Assembly (NCBI GenBank): GCA_000787465.1
Contig: JSYX01000168.1
Location: 1 to 31,746 of the forward strand
Length of the DNA: 31,746 bases
DNA from: Thermomucor indicae-seudaticae
Taxonomy: Eukaryota > Mucoromycota > Mucoromycetes > Mucorales > Lichtheimiaceae
Direction: 5' to 3'
Under the pieces are notes generated by a model that saw nothing but the letters and a program-made list of their open reading frames with translations, had not been told where the DNA came from and made no database searches. Positions 21,035 through 30,180 of the stretch are shown here, in pieces. Numbering within the stretch: position 1 is the first letter of the stretch; every line of letters starts with the position of its first letter. The position numbers and the translations under genes were made by a program.

Positions 21035-21702
21035 CTACTTTCTATTTCGACGTTGACGTCGTCGTGTTGTTCTACTTGTGGTGCATGTGGATAGTGAGGA
21101 TTGTTGCTGAACAGACAACTGTTGGAAATCCCTGGCCAACTCCTGCCAGGTGACATGCTCTTGTGTGCCCGCTGCCTTTCTCTTCTCTTTAAGATACATA
21201 TCATATACTTTGTCGCGGCGATATACGACTGGGTAGATAAAGATGTCAGTAACTTTAAAACTGTATTTCTTCTATCTCTCTCTACTTGCTTAGATCATCG
21301 ATTGGCGCTTCCATCGGTGTTCCTTTTATAACTGCGACGTTATGCTTCACGGAGATTTGAACTGAAATAAAGAAAAGGTCAATAGATCTTGCCAAGTGGG
21401 TGGAAATAAGCCAGTTACCAGCGGGTTCCTCAAAGAACAATACGGTGTCGTCTTTATCATCCTTAAACATACAGATATACTCAAATTCCACCTCGAAAGG
21501 GTGCAGCTTTCCAAGGGCTATCTCCAGCTTTCTTGTATCCGCTGACTTCACGTGTCTCTTCAGCTTGCGACGCGCAGTACCTGAAATTTCGTTATGCTTG
21601 TTTGTCAGTTATACTTGAAGCTTAGATAATTAGCGAATGCAACACACCTTTCCCTCCAATTCGGACCTTTTTTTCTAGCTCCTTGAGCTTTTCCTTGTCC
21701 AT
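21035..21702 (-). CDS. divergent NAC-beta/BTF3-like protein
   Basis: Four exons: 21648-21702, 21419-21580, 21290-21361 and 21035-21228; 483 nt, 160 residues. The start MDKEKLKELEKKVRIGGKGT, then ARRKLKRHVKS, is the BTF3/EGD1 N-terminus including the basic ribosome-binding motif. The NAC core (about 31-95) is diverged: KLEIALGKLHPFEVEFEYIC, then KDDTVLFFEEPAVQISVKHN. The C-terminal half has no BTF3 counterpart known to me: VYRRDKVYDMYLKEKRKAAG, VTWQELARDFQQLS, and an Arg-rich tail RRRQRRNRK. Introns 1 and 2 are GT-AG (67 and 57 nt). The third is best read as GC-AG (GCAAGT...TACTGAC...CCCAG, 61 nt); GT-AG use 4 nt downstream shortens the protein. Probably a second beta-type NAC subunit rather than the canonical one; role inferred. 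Confidence 0.75.
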
Positions 21703-21755
21703 CCCTAGCCGAATCCCCACATTAGCCGTTATCTATATAATATGACCAGTCCAGG

Positions 21756-21774
21756 ATATATATATATATATATA
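21756..21774. repeat. AT microsatellite
   Basis: About nine AT units upstream of the NAC-beta-like gene, in the spacer to the protease gene. Confidence 0.8.
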
Positions 21775-21941
21775 CTCTTACTGATAAAAACGCTTGCTAT
21801 AGGACAAACGATAGAGAGAAAGGAAAGGGGATAGAATTTGGGTTTATGATCTGGCCAAAAGTAAAGAATTTACTGTCTAGTACGAAAAATGTAAAAACGT
21901 TCCTTTTAGGCATACTGCAGCAACGTGAGTCTACCTTATTA

Positions 21942-22824
21942 TCAAGACGCGTGCTGTTGCAGCCGACGAATCAGCGCTCGCAACTCTTTTCTGACTTGTT
22001 TGGCATCTCTGGCGACAGCCTTTTTATCCAGTTCTATTACGCTCTTGTCCAATTGACTTTGACGGATCATCTTTTGCGCCAACGTATCAATGATTGCAAT
22101 GACATACACTACTTGACCATAAATCATCCTTTTCTGTAAATCTTTCTTTTTCTTTTCTACCTTACCTCCACAATCAGCACCATTGTCTTGTTGCGGTGTG
22201 TCCACGGGTGTAAAGCTCGGCTGCCGCGTCAGATGAAGCAGCGGCGCTAACCGACGCGCGGTTTCTCTTGCGTCTGCGATATTCGTTTCGTGCATGCTGT
22301 CGTAATAATAGAACGTATTGGTCGAACGTAAGAATACAAGCAGCGACCTGGCAAGCGATGAGTTACAAATCGACGCGTTTCCTCGCTCCCTTTTTCATAC
22401 CAATGCGATCCACTGTAGGCTCTATGGGGTTGTGAGTCATTGACGGGAACGAGAATGGCATGGTATTGTTCCAAATGCGAAGGTAACGCCGATTCGATGT
22501 GAGTAGCGTCTGCGCAACCCGTTCAATATATATCGCCTTGAACTCGCCACTTGGCATTCTTTATACCTTGGATATGAGTAATCAATTGAACTAGACCAGG
22601 ACGTAATAAAAGGATCTTTTTCTCTGCAGCATGCAATGTTCGGTCCAGGTACTCCATGTGCAGCTCAATTATGGTGTCATTCAGCCATTGCTTTTCGCCC
22701 AACGTTTCCAGATCCTGGTTCGAAAACCATTAAACAACTGCTGAACGAGCACTTGAAGACGATGCTCTCATACATGCTGTCTAACCACAACATCGTGGTA
22801 ATGAAGGACGATCGAATTGCTCAT
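21942..22824 (-). CDS. NEDD8-specific protease (SENP8/DEN1/Nep type), Ulp1 family
   Basis: Cysteine protease (C48) that processes or removes NEDD8/Rub1. Five exons: 22774-22824, 22567-22714, 22401-22509, 22166-22347, 21942-22108; 657 nt, 218 residues (human SENP8 212). Start MSNSIVLHYHDVVVRQHDLE; then QWLNDTIIELHMEYL as in SENP8; YHAILVPVNDSQ; catalytic His102 in SGSHWSLLVF; Asp119 in FYYYDSMHE; oxyanion Gln155/156 and Cys162 in QQDNGADCGVYVIA. All active-site residues are present. SENP8 is favoured over Ulp1 by length, lack of a long N-terminus and the VPVND segment; a SUMO protease remains possible. Introns are 57-59 nt. Confidence 0.9.
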
Positions 22825-23324
22825 GAGACGTTTAAAATGTTGACGACATTACAAGCTTCGAGCAAGGAAATACTTATACACACAGTGGCTTGTACAACAA
22901 CACGACAACACAATTTTCTGAAGTAGAGTTGAAAACAAAACGAAGTTTATTCACGGTAAAGCAGGTTCCTGACCACAGAGACCAGAGAAAACCTATTACG
23001 TATGATGGTGAGTAAAAAACGGTTCGTTTTGAACGAAATGACGTAAATCAAGAAAAAAAGAGCGAGGTCAGCCGAAGTTTCGTAAGGTAGCTAATTGTTT
23101 TTCATCATCGTTGAAAACAACTAAAGCCAAATGCCTGGATCATCATTCGCAAGAAAGAGGGAAAAAGAGAAAAAATATATAGCAAGGCACAAAACTTACC
23201 AAGAGCGAGTTAAGCTGTGAAAAACCTCGAGACAACAGACTTCTTGATCTTTTATACCTTTGTCGGATCTTTTTTTTTCGACCGAAAAAAATTTTCACTG
23301 CTCCGCTTAGTCAGTCACACACAT

Positions 23325-23381
23325 GGCCTTGAACCCTGCACCTTGGAGCCTTTTTTGGCTGTCTTAAGCCTGATGGAGCTA
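23325..23381 (-). other. tRNA-like Pol III promoter relic
   Basis: On the minus strand TAGCTCCATCAGG (23369-23381) resembles an A box, and GGTTCAAGGCC (23325-23335) is a perfect B box; the 46-nt offset between starts is close to the 44 of a tRNA. A 4-bp AGCC/GGCT stem lies where the anticodon arm would be, but acceptor and T stems do not pair. It fits a tRNA-derived SINE or decayed tRNA. Confidence 0.3.
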
Positions 23382-23600
23382 AAAATCCAGTTGCCTTGGG
23401 GTGTGGGTGCAAATAGCCGAGCTCCACACTCATCCATGTCTGTCTCTTCGGTGAAGTGACTAATAGAAGGTCATGTCGTTTTCTAGTCGCATGGGAGTAA
23501 AGTCTTGACCATCAAATTCCGGTTATCCGTATCGTTCCCCATTAATAACGCCTTTTCCATTCGTAATACGTGCTACCGACGCGTGCGCGGCATAATACTT

Positions 23601-23631
23601 GCGCGCGCGCGCGCGTGTGTGTGTGCGTGTG
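23601..23631. repeat. GC/GT microsatellite
   Basis: An alternating purine-pyrimidine run (GC then GT units), prone to Z-DNA formation, about 170-200 bp upstream of the cell-wall-type gene. Confidence 0.85.
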
Positions 23632-23720
23632 CCTGTACGTATCGGCGAGGCCAATTTCAGAACAAACTGTTTTATCGTCATTCAAGGTCAATAAAGAAAG
23701 CCGGTCCTTATGCCGGATAA

Positions 23721-23731
23721 CAATATAAAAA
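23721..23731 (+). promoter_or_regulatory. TATA box of cell-wall-type gene
   Basis: CAATATAAAAA, about 75 bp upstream of the ATG at 23800. Confidence 0.45.
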
Positions 23732-23799
23732 AGATATACAAGATCTGGAAAGCGTAACTAATACAGTCTCTCTTGCTCTCTTAATACGCAAAAGAAACG

Positions 23800-24209
23800 A
23801 TGACCAGAATCTGCTTCACGTTCAAACTGATCCTTGTTATCGCGATGGCCACTTTTTGCCTTGCTGGCGCCGATTACTGGGGCGAACATGGAGGATATCC
23901 AAACAGTTATCCTGTACCCTATCCGGTGCCTGAGGGTAGTGCTGGAAACACCCCGCAGCAACCCGTCTATTCTGAACCACCCACGACTGTCACGGTCACT
24001 TATACCGAAACCATTACGGAAACAACCACTGCCACGGCTTATCCCACGAATAACAATAACGATGACAATACCGATAACGGCGTTGCTAGGTAAGTATCCA
24101 TCGTGGATCCAAGTTCCCATCCGTTGACCTCTTGTTTGAATATAGCCTTGCGACTGGTGCCACTTGGGCTCTAGTAATGGCCATGGCTGCCGCAATGAGC
24201 TTGGCTTAA
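23800..24209 (+). CDS. Thr/Pro-rich secreted, probably GPI-anchored, protein
   Basis: Two exons, 23800-24089 and 24146-24209, with a 56-nt GT-AG intron; 354 nt, 117 residues. N-terminal signal peptide (ICFTFKLILVIAMATFCLAG); Tyr/Pro-rich middle (YPNSYPVPYPVPEG); Thr-rich block TTVTVTYTETITETTTATAY typical of O-mannosylated fungal wall proteins; an Asn/Asp run; and, only after splicing, a C-terminal hydrophobic tail (GATWALVMAMAAAMSLA) preceded by small residues, as a GPI signal requires. Unspliced message would lose the anchor. No enzymatic domain; likely a wall or surface protein. Confidence 0.8.
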
Positions 24210-24688
24210 GTCTTTCCCCCCTTTAGAATATCTACGCAAACACTCTCTCTCGATAGTAGCTTACAATATGTAATTGTCAGAAGTCTCTACAAGTATCAAA
24301 CAAAGACTTTTTTCCCTTTTCTTGTTATAGTCATTTTCGATCACTGTTTAACAGTTCTTGCTCGCAAAGCAACAATATCTCCTTTCACTGGCAGATAAGT
24401 GCAGGGCCAATGTTCGGTACTTTGGATGCAGCTCAATTCCGCCTGATCAAGTTCCATTTGCCGAAATGCGCCTGTAAGTAACGAAGCGAGCGAAACACAT
24501 CATCCAATAAGTGACTTTTTCCACATTCAATGCGAAGACTGCGTATTCATCCCTTGAAGTCGTTTAAAGGAGTTGTTTGACTATTAGCGGATCGAAATGG
24601 ATATCCTTGCGCTTTATTTCTTCCTCGTCACGCATCGATTATGATACAGGGTCCGTTCCTCGCAAGACGACTTGTACAGTGCAGATGT
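24210..24688. other. intergenic with a protease-gene relic
   Basis: 3' space between two convergent genes. The segment 24408-24438 resembles part of exon 2 of the SENP8-type gene (22634-22670); otherwise nothing seen. Confidence 0.35.
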
Positions 24689-25264
24689 TTAGGCGGATGC
24701 TTGGGCGGTGTTGTTGGATGATGATGATGGTGGTGGAGGAGGTAAGTCTATAATGGCATTGGGCGGTGCTCGGCCTTGCACTTCCGTCAATGCGCCATCG
24801 AGTATATACGTGTATGCTCCTCCCTTTGGCGTCTCGGACATTTCATATGCAACAAGAAGATGGCATCCTATTTCGACTATCTGTTATGACGATGTTAAGA
24901 GTCCCACAAAACTGTCCTGTAATACTTACGGGGACAATGATAGCGATATTGTTTCTCGTAACCATTAGGTCTACCCGTTATACCATGTCAGAAAGAAATA
25001 TCGACAATGCATTATTCTCTTTTACCTTTGCACAATGACAACATTGTCACGCTCGGCCGTCAATTTATACGTTCGTCTGGTATTAGAAACGATAATGGCA
25101 TTGTCTGTCGTTCGTCGTGCGAGATGATCAAGATCTGCATCGATCACTAGAAGAAATTCAGAACACAGGCAATAGTACACGTGTAACGCTCGTTGTTGAT
25201 CTTCAGACGTTGTCGTCGTGTGATCGGATGAAGACACAATGGACGACGATACGATCTTTGGCAT
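24689..25264 (-). CDS. STEEP1 (CXorf56)-like protein, short form
   Basis: Three exons: 25026-25264, 24930-24970 (only 41 nt) and 24689-24867; 459 nt, 152 residues. N-terminus MPKIVSSSIVSS, then LHVYYCLCSEFLLVIDADLD; after the splice YEKQYRYHCPRCHLLVAYE and TYILDGALTEV. The CLC plus CPRC cysteines look like a zinc-binding pair and match the STEEP1 family, a conserved eukaryotic protein involved in animals in STING export from the ER and found with spliceosomes. The long charged C-terminus of animal members (about 220 residues) is replaced by a Pro/Ser/Asn tail. The ATG at 25264 starts directly at MPK, as in the family. It diverges from a secreted-protein gene 126 bp away. Confidence 0.85.
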
Positions 25265-25390
25265 GTTTCCAAAGGAACCAGGAAAATTGTTCCGTCCTTT
25301 TTTGTCGAGCAAAAAAAAGAGAGCAAGTAGGGGAATTCACTTAACCTTGCACCTTCCTTCCTTCCCTATATCGTCTCTCCTGTATCCATC

Positions 25391-25749
25391 ATGAAGTCCA
25401 TTATTCTTTTAGCCACCGTACTAAGCCTCTTTGCTATTGGATCAAGTAAGAATATGTATGCACTTTGTCCTTATCATGCAGCATTTTCCGACTTTTCTAT
25501 TTCCCAGTCTCTTTCCCTGCTGGCTATTCGCCCATTATGACCTTATCTCATGATGAATTATCCGTTATCCAGTTTGATATTCCCGATGATACCGTCTTCC
25601 ATTATTCCAGTCGAAACATTGCTGCCAAACCTGGCCCTCAGTCACACCAGAAAGCGATGGATCACATTAGAGACGAAGAAGAAGAGGATGATGATGATGG
25701 AAGAAATGAAAATGAGAAAGACAATGATGATACCAATACAAACAACTAG
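25391..25749 (+). CDS. small secreted protein with acidic tail
   Basis: Exons 25391-25445 and 25508-25749, 62-nt intron; 297 nt, 98 residues. A signal peptide (KSIILLATVLSLFAIGS) is followed by FPAGYSPIMTLSHDELSVIQ and FDIPDDTVFHYSS, and by a C-terminal Glu/Asp/Asn run (DEEEEDDDDG onward). No recognised domain. The stop is only 16 bp from the SUA5 stop, so the transcripts must overlap at their 3' ends. Confidence 0.65.
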
Positions 25750-25765
25750 AGTAATAATAAGGTTT

Positions 25766-26950
25766 CTATGATTCTATGACGGTGGTTGCAGCTTTTCGTA
25801 ACCGATTCATGACAGCCATGCCTTCCTCTGTTTCCGGTACACCTTGAACAAAAATGACTTGTACTTGATGTGCATCCAATTCACGTAACCCACGGAACAT
25901 GTTTCTGGCCACTTGTTCTGGCTCTTGACCCATCACGACCTCCTTTACTGATAATGATAATTCCTGTCCTTCCTTTGTTGCTGGCTCTGTTGTACGCATG
26001 ATACCAATGCGTGTGATGGATTGTGTCTTTTGCATGTCTTTTAAAACACGTCTCCACTGACTGTCAAATTCCTCTCCTCCTTTGGCAAACAGGACGACGG
26101 TGGCCTCAGGCGAGTAATGCCGGTACTTCATACCGGGTGTAGTAGGCGCCATCTCCAGCGCTTTATCCACAAAGTGTTTTCGATACACCTGGACGCCTTC
26201 AAATCCAGGTAACTGGCGCAGCGCCTCATAGGTAACGCCGCCAGGCCGCAGGATGGCCGGCGGCTGCCTTAGACCATCCAGCACCGTACTCTCCAACCCG
26301 ACATCACACGGTCCACCATCCAGAATCAAGGGGATCCTGCCCTTCAAGTCATCATACACGTGGCTTGCCAAGGTTGGCGACGGTTTTCCGGACGAGTTGG
26401 CCGAGGGTGCCGCGAGCGGGAACCCGCAAGCGTCAATCAGGGCGCGCGCTACTGGGTGCGACGGGAACCGGACTGCGACCGTAGGCTGGCCGCAAGTGAC
26501 GGATGCTGGAATCAATTCTGGATTGGTCGGCAGGATAAGAGTCAAGGGACCCGGCCAGTACTGCCGAATGACAGGCTCGTACACTGGCGGAATAGTGCTA
26601 TTAGGCAGAATCGATCGAAGCATGGCTAATGAGGAGACATGGACAATGAGCGGATTGTCTTGAGGCCGGTGCTTGGCCGCAAAGATCTTGCTGACTGCAC
26701 TCGCTGACAATGCATTGGCTGCTAAACCGTACACGGTCTCGGTTGGGATGCCGACGGGTTCACCGCGCGAGAGTTGCACTACTGCTTGTTGAATCGCATA
26801 CCGGTCTTGTTCGCTCGTAATTATAGGCCTGTCTGCTCCGCATTCAAACTTGAAATTCTCGACATGGACAGGAAGAATGGCGGTTGTTGCCGTCGTGTTT
26901 TGCATCCTCTGCTGCTGCCACAGTCCACGACGACAAAAAAATCGAAGCAT
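25766..26950 (-). CDS. SUA5: threonylcarbamoyl-AMP synthase Sua5
   Basis: Makes threonylcarbamoyl-AMP from Thr, bicarbonate and ATP for t6A37 of ANN-decoding tRNAs. Single exon, 394 residues (yeast 426). YrdC domain at about 45-245: GEPVGIPTETVYGLAANALS, KIFAAKHRPQDNPLIVHV, WPGPLTLIL, VAVRFPSHPVARALI, PLAAPSANSSGKPSPT, ILDGGPCDVGLESTVLDG and ILRPGGVT. A linker with PTTPGMKYRHYSP leads into the C-terminal Sua5 domain, which separates it from YrdC-only enzymes. The first 20 residues (LRFFCRRGLWQQQR) are basic and hydrophobic, like a mitochondrial presequence; a second Met at residue 16 would remove it, so dual localisation from two starts is plausible (inference). Confidence 0.96.
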   Translation of the reverse strand: MLRFFCRRGLWQQQRMQNTTATTAILPVHVENFKFECGADRPIITSEQDRYAIQQAVVQLSRGEPVGIPTETVYGLAANALSASAVSKIFAAKHRPQDNPLIVHVSSLAMLRSILPNSTIPPVYEPVIRQYWPGPLTLILPTNPELIPASVTCGQPTVAVRFPSHPVARALIDACGFPLAAPSANSSGKPSPTLASHVYDDLKGRIPLILDGGPCDVGLESTVLDGLRQPPAILRPGGVTYEALRQLPGFEGVQVYRKHFVDKALEMAPTTPGMKYRHYSPEATVVLFAKGGEEFDSQWRRVLKDMQKTQSITRIGIMRTTEPATKEGQELSLSVKEVVMGQEPEQVARNMFRGLRELDAHQVQVIFVQGVPETEEGMAVMNRLRKAATTVIES

Positions 26951-28874
26951 GAAAAGCTTATTCTGACTCAGACGTCTTTCTCAAGTCAGTTCGCAGCGTT
27001 TTGCTGAGTGCGTAATGTACGTAAGACGGCGAACGATTGTCTTGGGTGATTGATGGATGGGACAGAGGGACAACAAGGTTTATGAGGAGAATGGCCGAGA
27101 ACGTTACTGGGATGGCCATTGGGAACAAGGGCATTGTCTTTGGCAGAAAGCATACCAGAGACGGATAATCGATGGGTGGATTATGCCTGAGGAACGACAG
27201 GTTGAAAGATGGTTTATTGAGTTCTGGATTGCATATGGATGATTTATGCGAGAATGGAAAGACTGGTGTGTAGCTACCAGTTACCCGAGTATATCTTAAC
27301 ATGGATGTACGGGTTTCTGGGATCCTTGGATCCAAACCGACTGAGCCAAGGCAAGAATTGCGTTTGCTGGTATTTGGACCACTTACGCTTCAAGTCGTAA
27401 TGATCGGTGCTGTCTACCATATGGGTCGTCATAAGAAAGTAGCGGAACCGAGGCTGTCCGTCCATCGATCACGTATACTTCAACATGAACAAATGCCATG
27501 TGCAAAAGGTTATCAAAGGTACGTGCAAACTTTTATTCTGGATAGTGGTTTTCATATGTCTGCGGAATCCATTGCCGCTTGTTTTGAGCGACTTTTAGAA
27601 TAAAGCTGTCTGTGAACCTCAACTGTCGCCGATGCACCGTTGGCAGTATTGTTTTCTTGTTGCATAATGAATGTTGGATTACCTTTGATAACGCAGAAGG
27701 CTGGATCCTTTTATGCATGTAGCAAGACAGTTAGCCGGCCATTAAGCGCGGAATTCAAAGAATCCTCAAGGTCGACCAAGAGTGATTCATGCTGAACGAT
27801 GCCATTGGTGGGTCTTGGCAAGGGTTTGCTTAAGACTGAATGGTCCGGTCCAAATGTTGCGCTTCCATTCTTCGTTTTCTTTTTATCATATGCAATGGTA
27901 TTCGTGGTGTTCGTAATCGTTTTGACTTGGCGAGAAATAAAGTCAATCGCAAAGACGCATAGCTAGATACAGCAGATGATGCTAAAGCATGTACGTATAT
28001 GAATTGTGGCCAAATAATTTATACAAACGGTGTGGATGTATCATATAGACGCCAGCGACATGATCGCGGGTTGGCATATAAGACCATGATTTGTCTCTTG
28101 GCACACCTTTTTTCCTAACTCTGGCCCCACTTTTGTATAGTATCTTTTGAGAAACTGATACAAGGCTGACCATGGAATAAACTTATACGTGCCGGTTTCT
28201 GCGCTGGACTCAAATGAATATATGTTTCGGCAATGCTCTGTAGCCAACTAGCAGATCTTTATGGCAGATCTATGTATACTGTGTTTGCACTGAATCACAT
28301 CCCCGCTATTGACACTGGCAGACGTGATAGTACGTTGCCGTACACGAACCGGCAGCCCTATGGCTGTATCGACCTTATCACACTGTATTTGATGCTAGTC
28401 TTTTATGCGTCCCGTTTGATCCCAAGTGCAAACATGCGGGAGAGAAGAAAAAAATGAAGAGTGAGAAATGGAATGAATATTGCACAGGACAAAGTGCAGA
28501 ATGATTGCATATCATTAATTAATGGTAACACATATCTTCGAGCAAGTAAGCTCTTTTTTAGGCTGATGCAGAGATTGACGGTTCACACTTTGTAAGTATA
28601 GAGATGTACAACCAGGGCAAAACTACCAGACAGGGTCGACTTACGTAACTCTGTTACTGCGCGTGCTGCGAGTTACCGCTATGCAATAGCATTTATTCGC
28701 GTGGAAAAAGGTGTGTTTCGTATTGCATTTGTTGCCACCTTTCCATAGTAGGAGCTTCATCAGGGGTCGTGCATGCATCAAGTTTCCCACAGCTCCGTCC
28801 GCATTTCTGTGCTACCACCCCTATTTCCTTGCTGCCAAATATTTTCATGGATCATCTACTGTAAATGCGTTGCC
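26951..28874. other. long stretch without recognised gene
   Basis: Several open frames of 60-125 codons occur on both strands, none with a recognised motif. A minus-strand patch at about 27380-27530 reads AFVHVEVYVIDGRTASVPLL and may be a decayed exon. Confidence 0.35.
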
Positions 28875-29251
28875 TCTCTGGATGGTGTTCGTTAACGATC
28901 ATGCGTCACTGAGTCGACTCACTCATTTGACTCGTGAGTCAAGTCACCATATAAACCATAAATAGCTTAATAATTAATAGCTCAAAATTTAAACCTTTTC
29001 ACATCTCATTTTATCGTATTTAAGCTTCGTACACTTATCCAAGATTCTGTCAATGAATTGCCAAAGTTGCTTGCAACAAGAATCACGCATTTTTGTGCGC
29101 ACTTTTACGATTTACCATGTAACCAGCGAAGCACGTGATTTTATTACACGATAGCTCGTTAGCTTGTTGACTCATTGAGTCATGAGTCGAGTCGAGTCAA
29201 GTCAAGAGCCTGACTCACTCATTCGACTCGTTAACGAACACTATCTTTGGA
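28875..29251. mobile_element. 361-bp hAT-type MITE with target duplication
   Basis: The element occupies 28883-29243. Its ends are T(A/G)GTGTTCGTTAACGA and the inverted copy TCGTTAACGAACACTA, identical over 14 bp with one difference at position 2. Flanking octamers TCTCTGGA (28875-28882) and TCTTTGGA (29244-29251) agree at 7 of 8 bases. The 8-bp duplication and TAG-type end mark the hAT superfamily. Subterminal regions are packed with GACTC/GAGTC pentamers, probable transposase-binding sites. The interior is AT-rich and non-coding. Confidence 0.88.
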
Positions 29252-30180
29252 CATCTTGCTATCCAAGAAAACCTCAACAAACTAAAATACACTTTTATCC
29301 TCAAGCCATTTTTATAGTTTTGCGTGACGCGTCAAAAATTTTAACTTTTCCTCGGATGACGCGTCCACGCGTTTTTGGGTCTAAAAATTGACATTTTGGG
29401 ACGGAGTTTTCACCTCTCTTTCTCTCGTTTTTCTTCCTTTTGCTCCCCGAGATTATGCAAACATTCTGACCAAGCCTACTCCAGTTCAAGACGATGACAC
29501 TGCAATACTGTACTTCTTGCTTCAAGAACAGCCTTTTATCCAACAGGGGATTCGACGATGGATGTGTCTTTGCGCTTCGTGGGATGTAACCTCTGCGTTT
29601 TTGGCTGTTTTGCTGCGGTTTTGGGTACGTAAAACCGTTAAGTTTCATAGCTTGTTCGAACGAAACAACGCTGGGTTTTAAAGGTATTGAGCGTTTCGTG
29701 GTCCCTTCCGTGGATGCATGCATGGTCGGATGGACGGATGGCACGCAGGATCCTGCCTGGCAAGCCAAGGCCTGACGCTGTGGCTCGGGTTTGACGGCAG
29801 CACTGGTCTGCTTTTATACCCCTTTGCTTTCTTTATATTTTCTACCCGTACCCCAGACCAGTGTTCTTTAAAGTCTTTATTTATTTTTCCTTTTATATAA
29901 ACTTGGAAAATGCTATAGACGAGCAAGAAATACTTGTACCAGGCAAAATTTAGGGAGAAATAATGGAATTGACATCTAGAATAGACATAGAGACCAGACG
30001 ACGTGAATAAAAAACCATATGGCCTCAGAAAGCTGGATGGGAGCGGAGGGATAGGCTTGGGTTTGGAGGGCTTTGGCCCAAGCCAAGTTTTTCTCGGAAA
30101 TGATTGGGACGGAATGGGAAATGGGCTGCCGAAATCACTTGTGTCTCGGATAAAGGCGTTCTGAAGGAGCTCTGCATTCT
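29252..30180. other. gene-poor stretch
   Basis: Three ACGCGT-containing motifs cluster at 29328-29373. A minus-strand open frame of 155 codons (29301-29768) has low-complexity basic composition and no motif; not accepted. Confidence 0.35.

Larger units (their letters stand above)
22825..23799. other. divergent intergenic with tRNA-like relic and microsatellite
   Basis: No protein-coding block accepted. It contains the tRNA-like A/B-box pair (23325-23381), a GC/GT microsatellite (23601-23631) and a TATA-like box before the downstream gene. Confidence 0.45.

Noticed and set aside
21261..21285. 25-nt GT-AG intron (GTAGAG...TACAG) in the NAC-beta-like gene
   Set aside because: Far shorter than all other introns here (46-75 nt) and lacks a branch site; the 61-nt GC-AG model is better.
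26958..27335. 125-codon minus-strand open frame upstream of SUA5
   Set aside because: No recognisable domain and plausible only as leader/promoter sequence of SUA5.
29301..29768. 155-codon minus-strand open frame
   Set aside because: Basic, low-complexity composition, no motif, and it crosses sequence with repeated short motifs; looks like chance.
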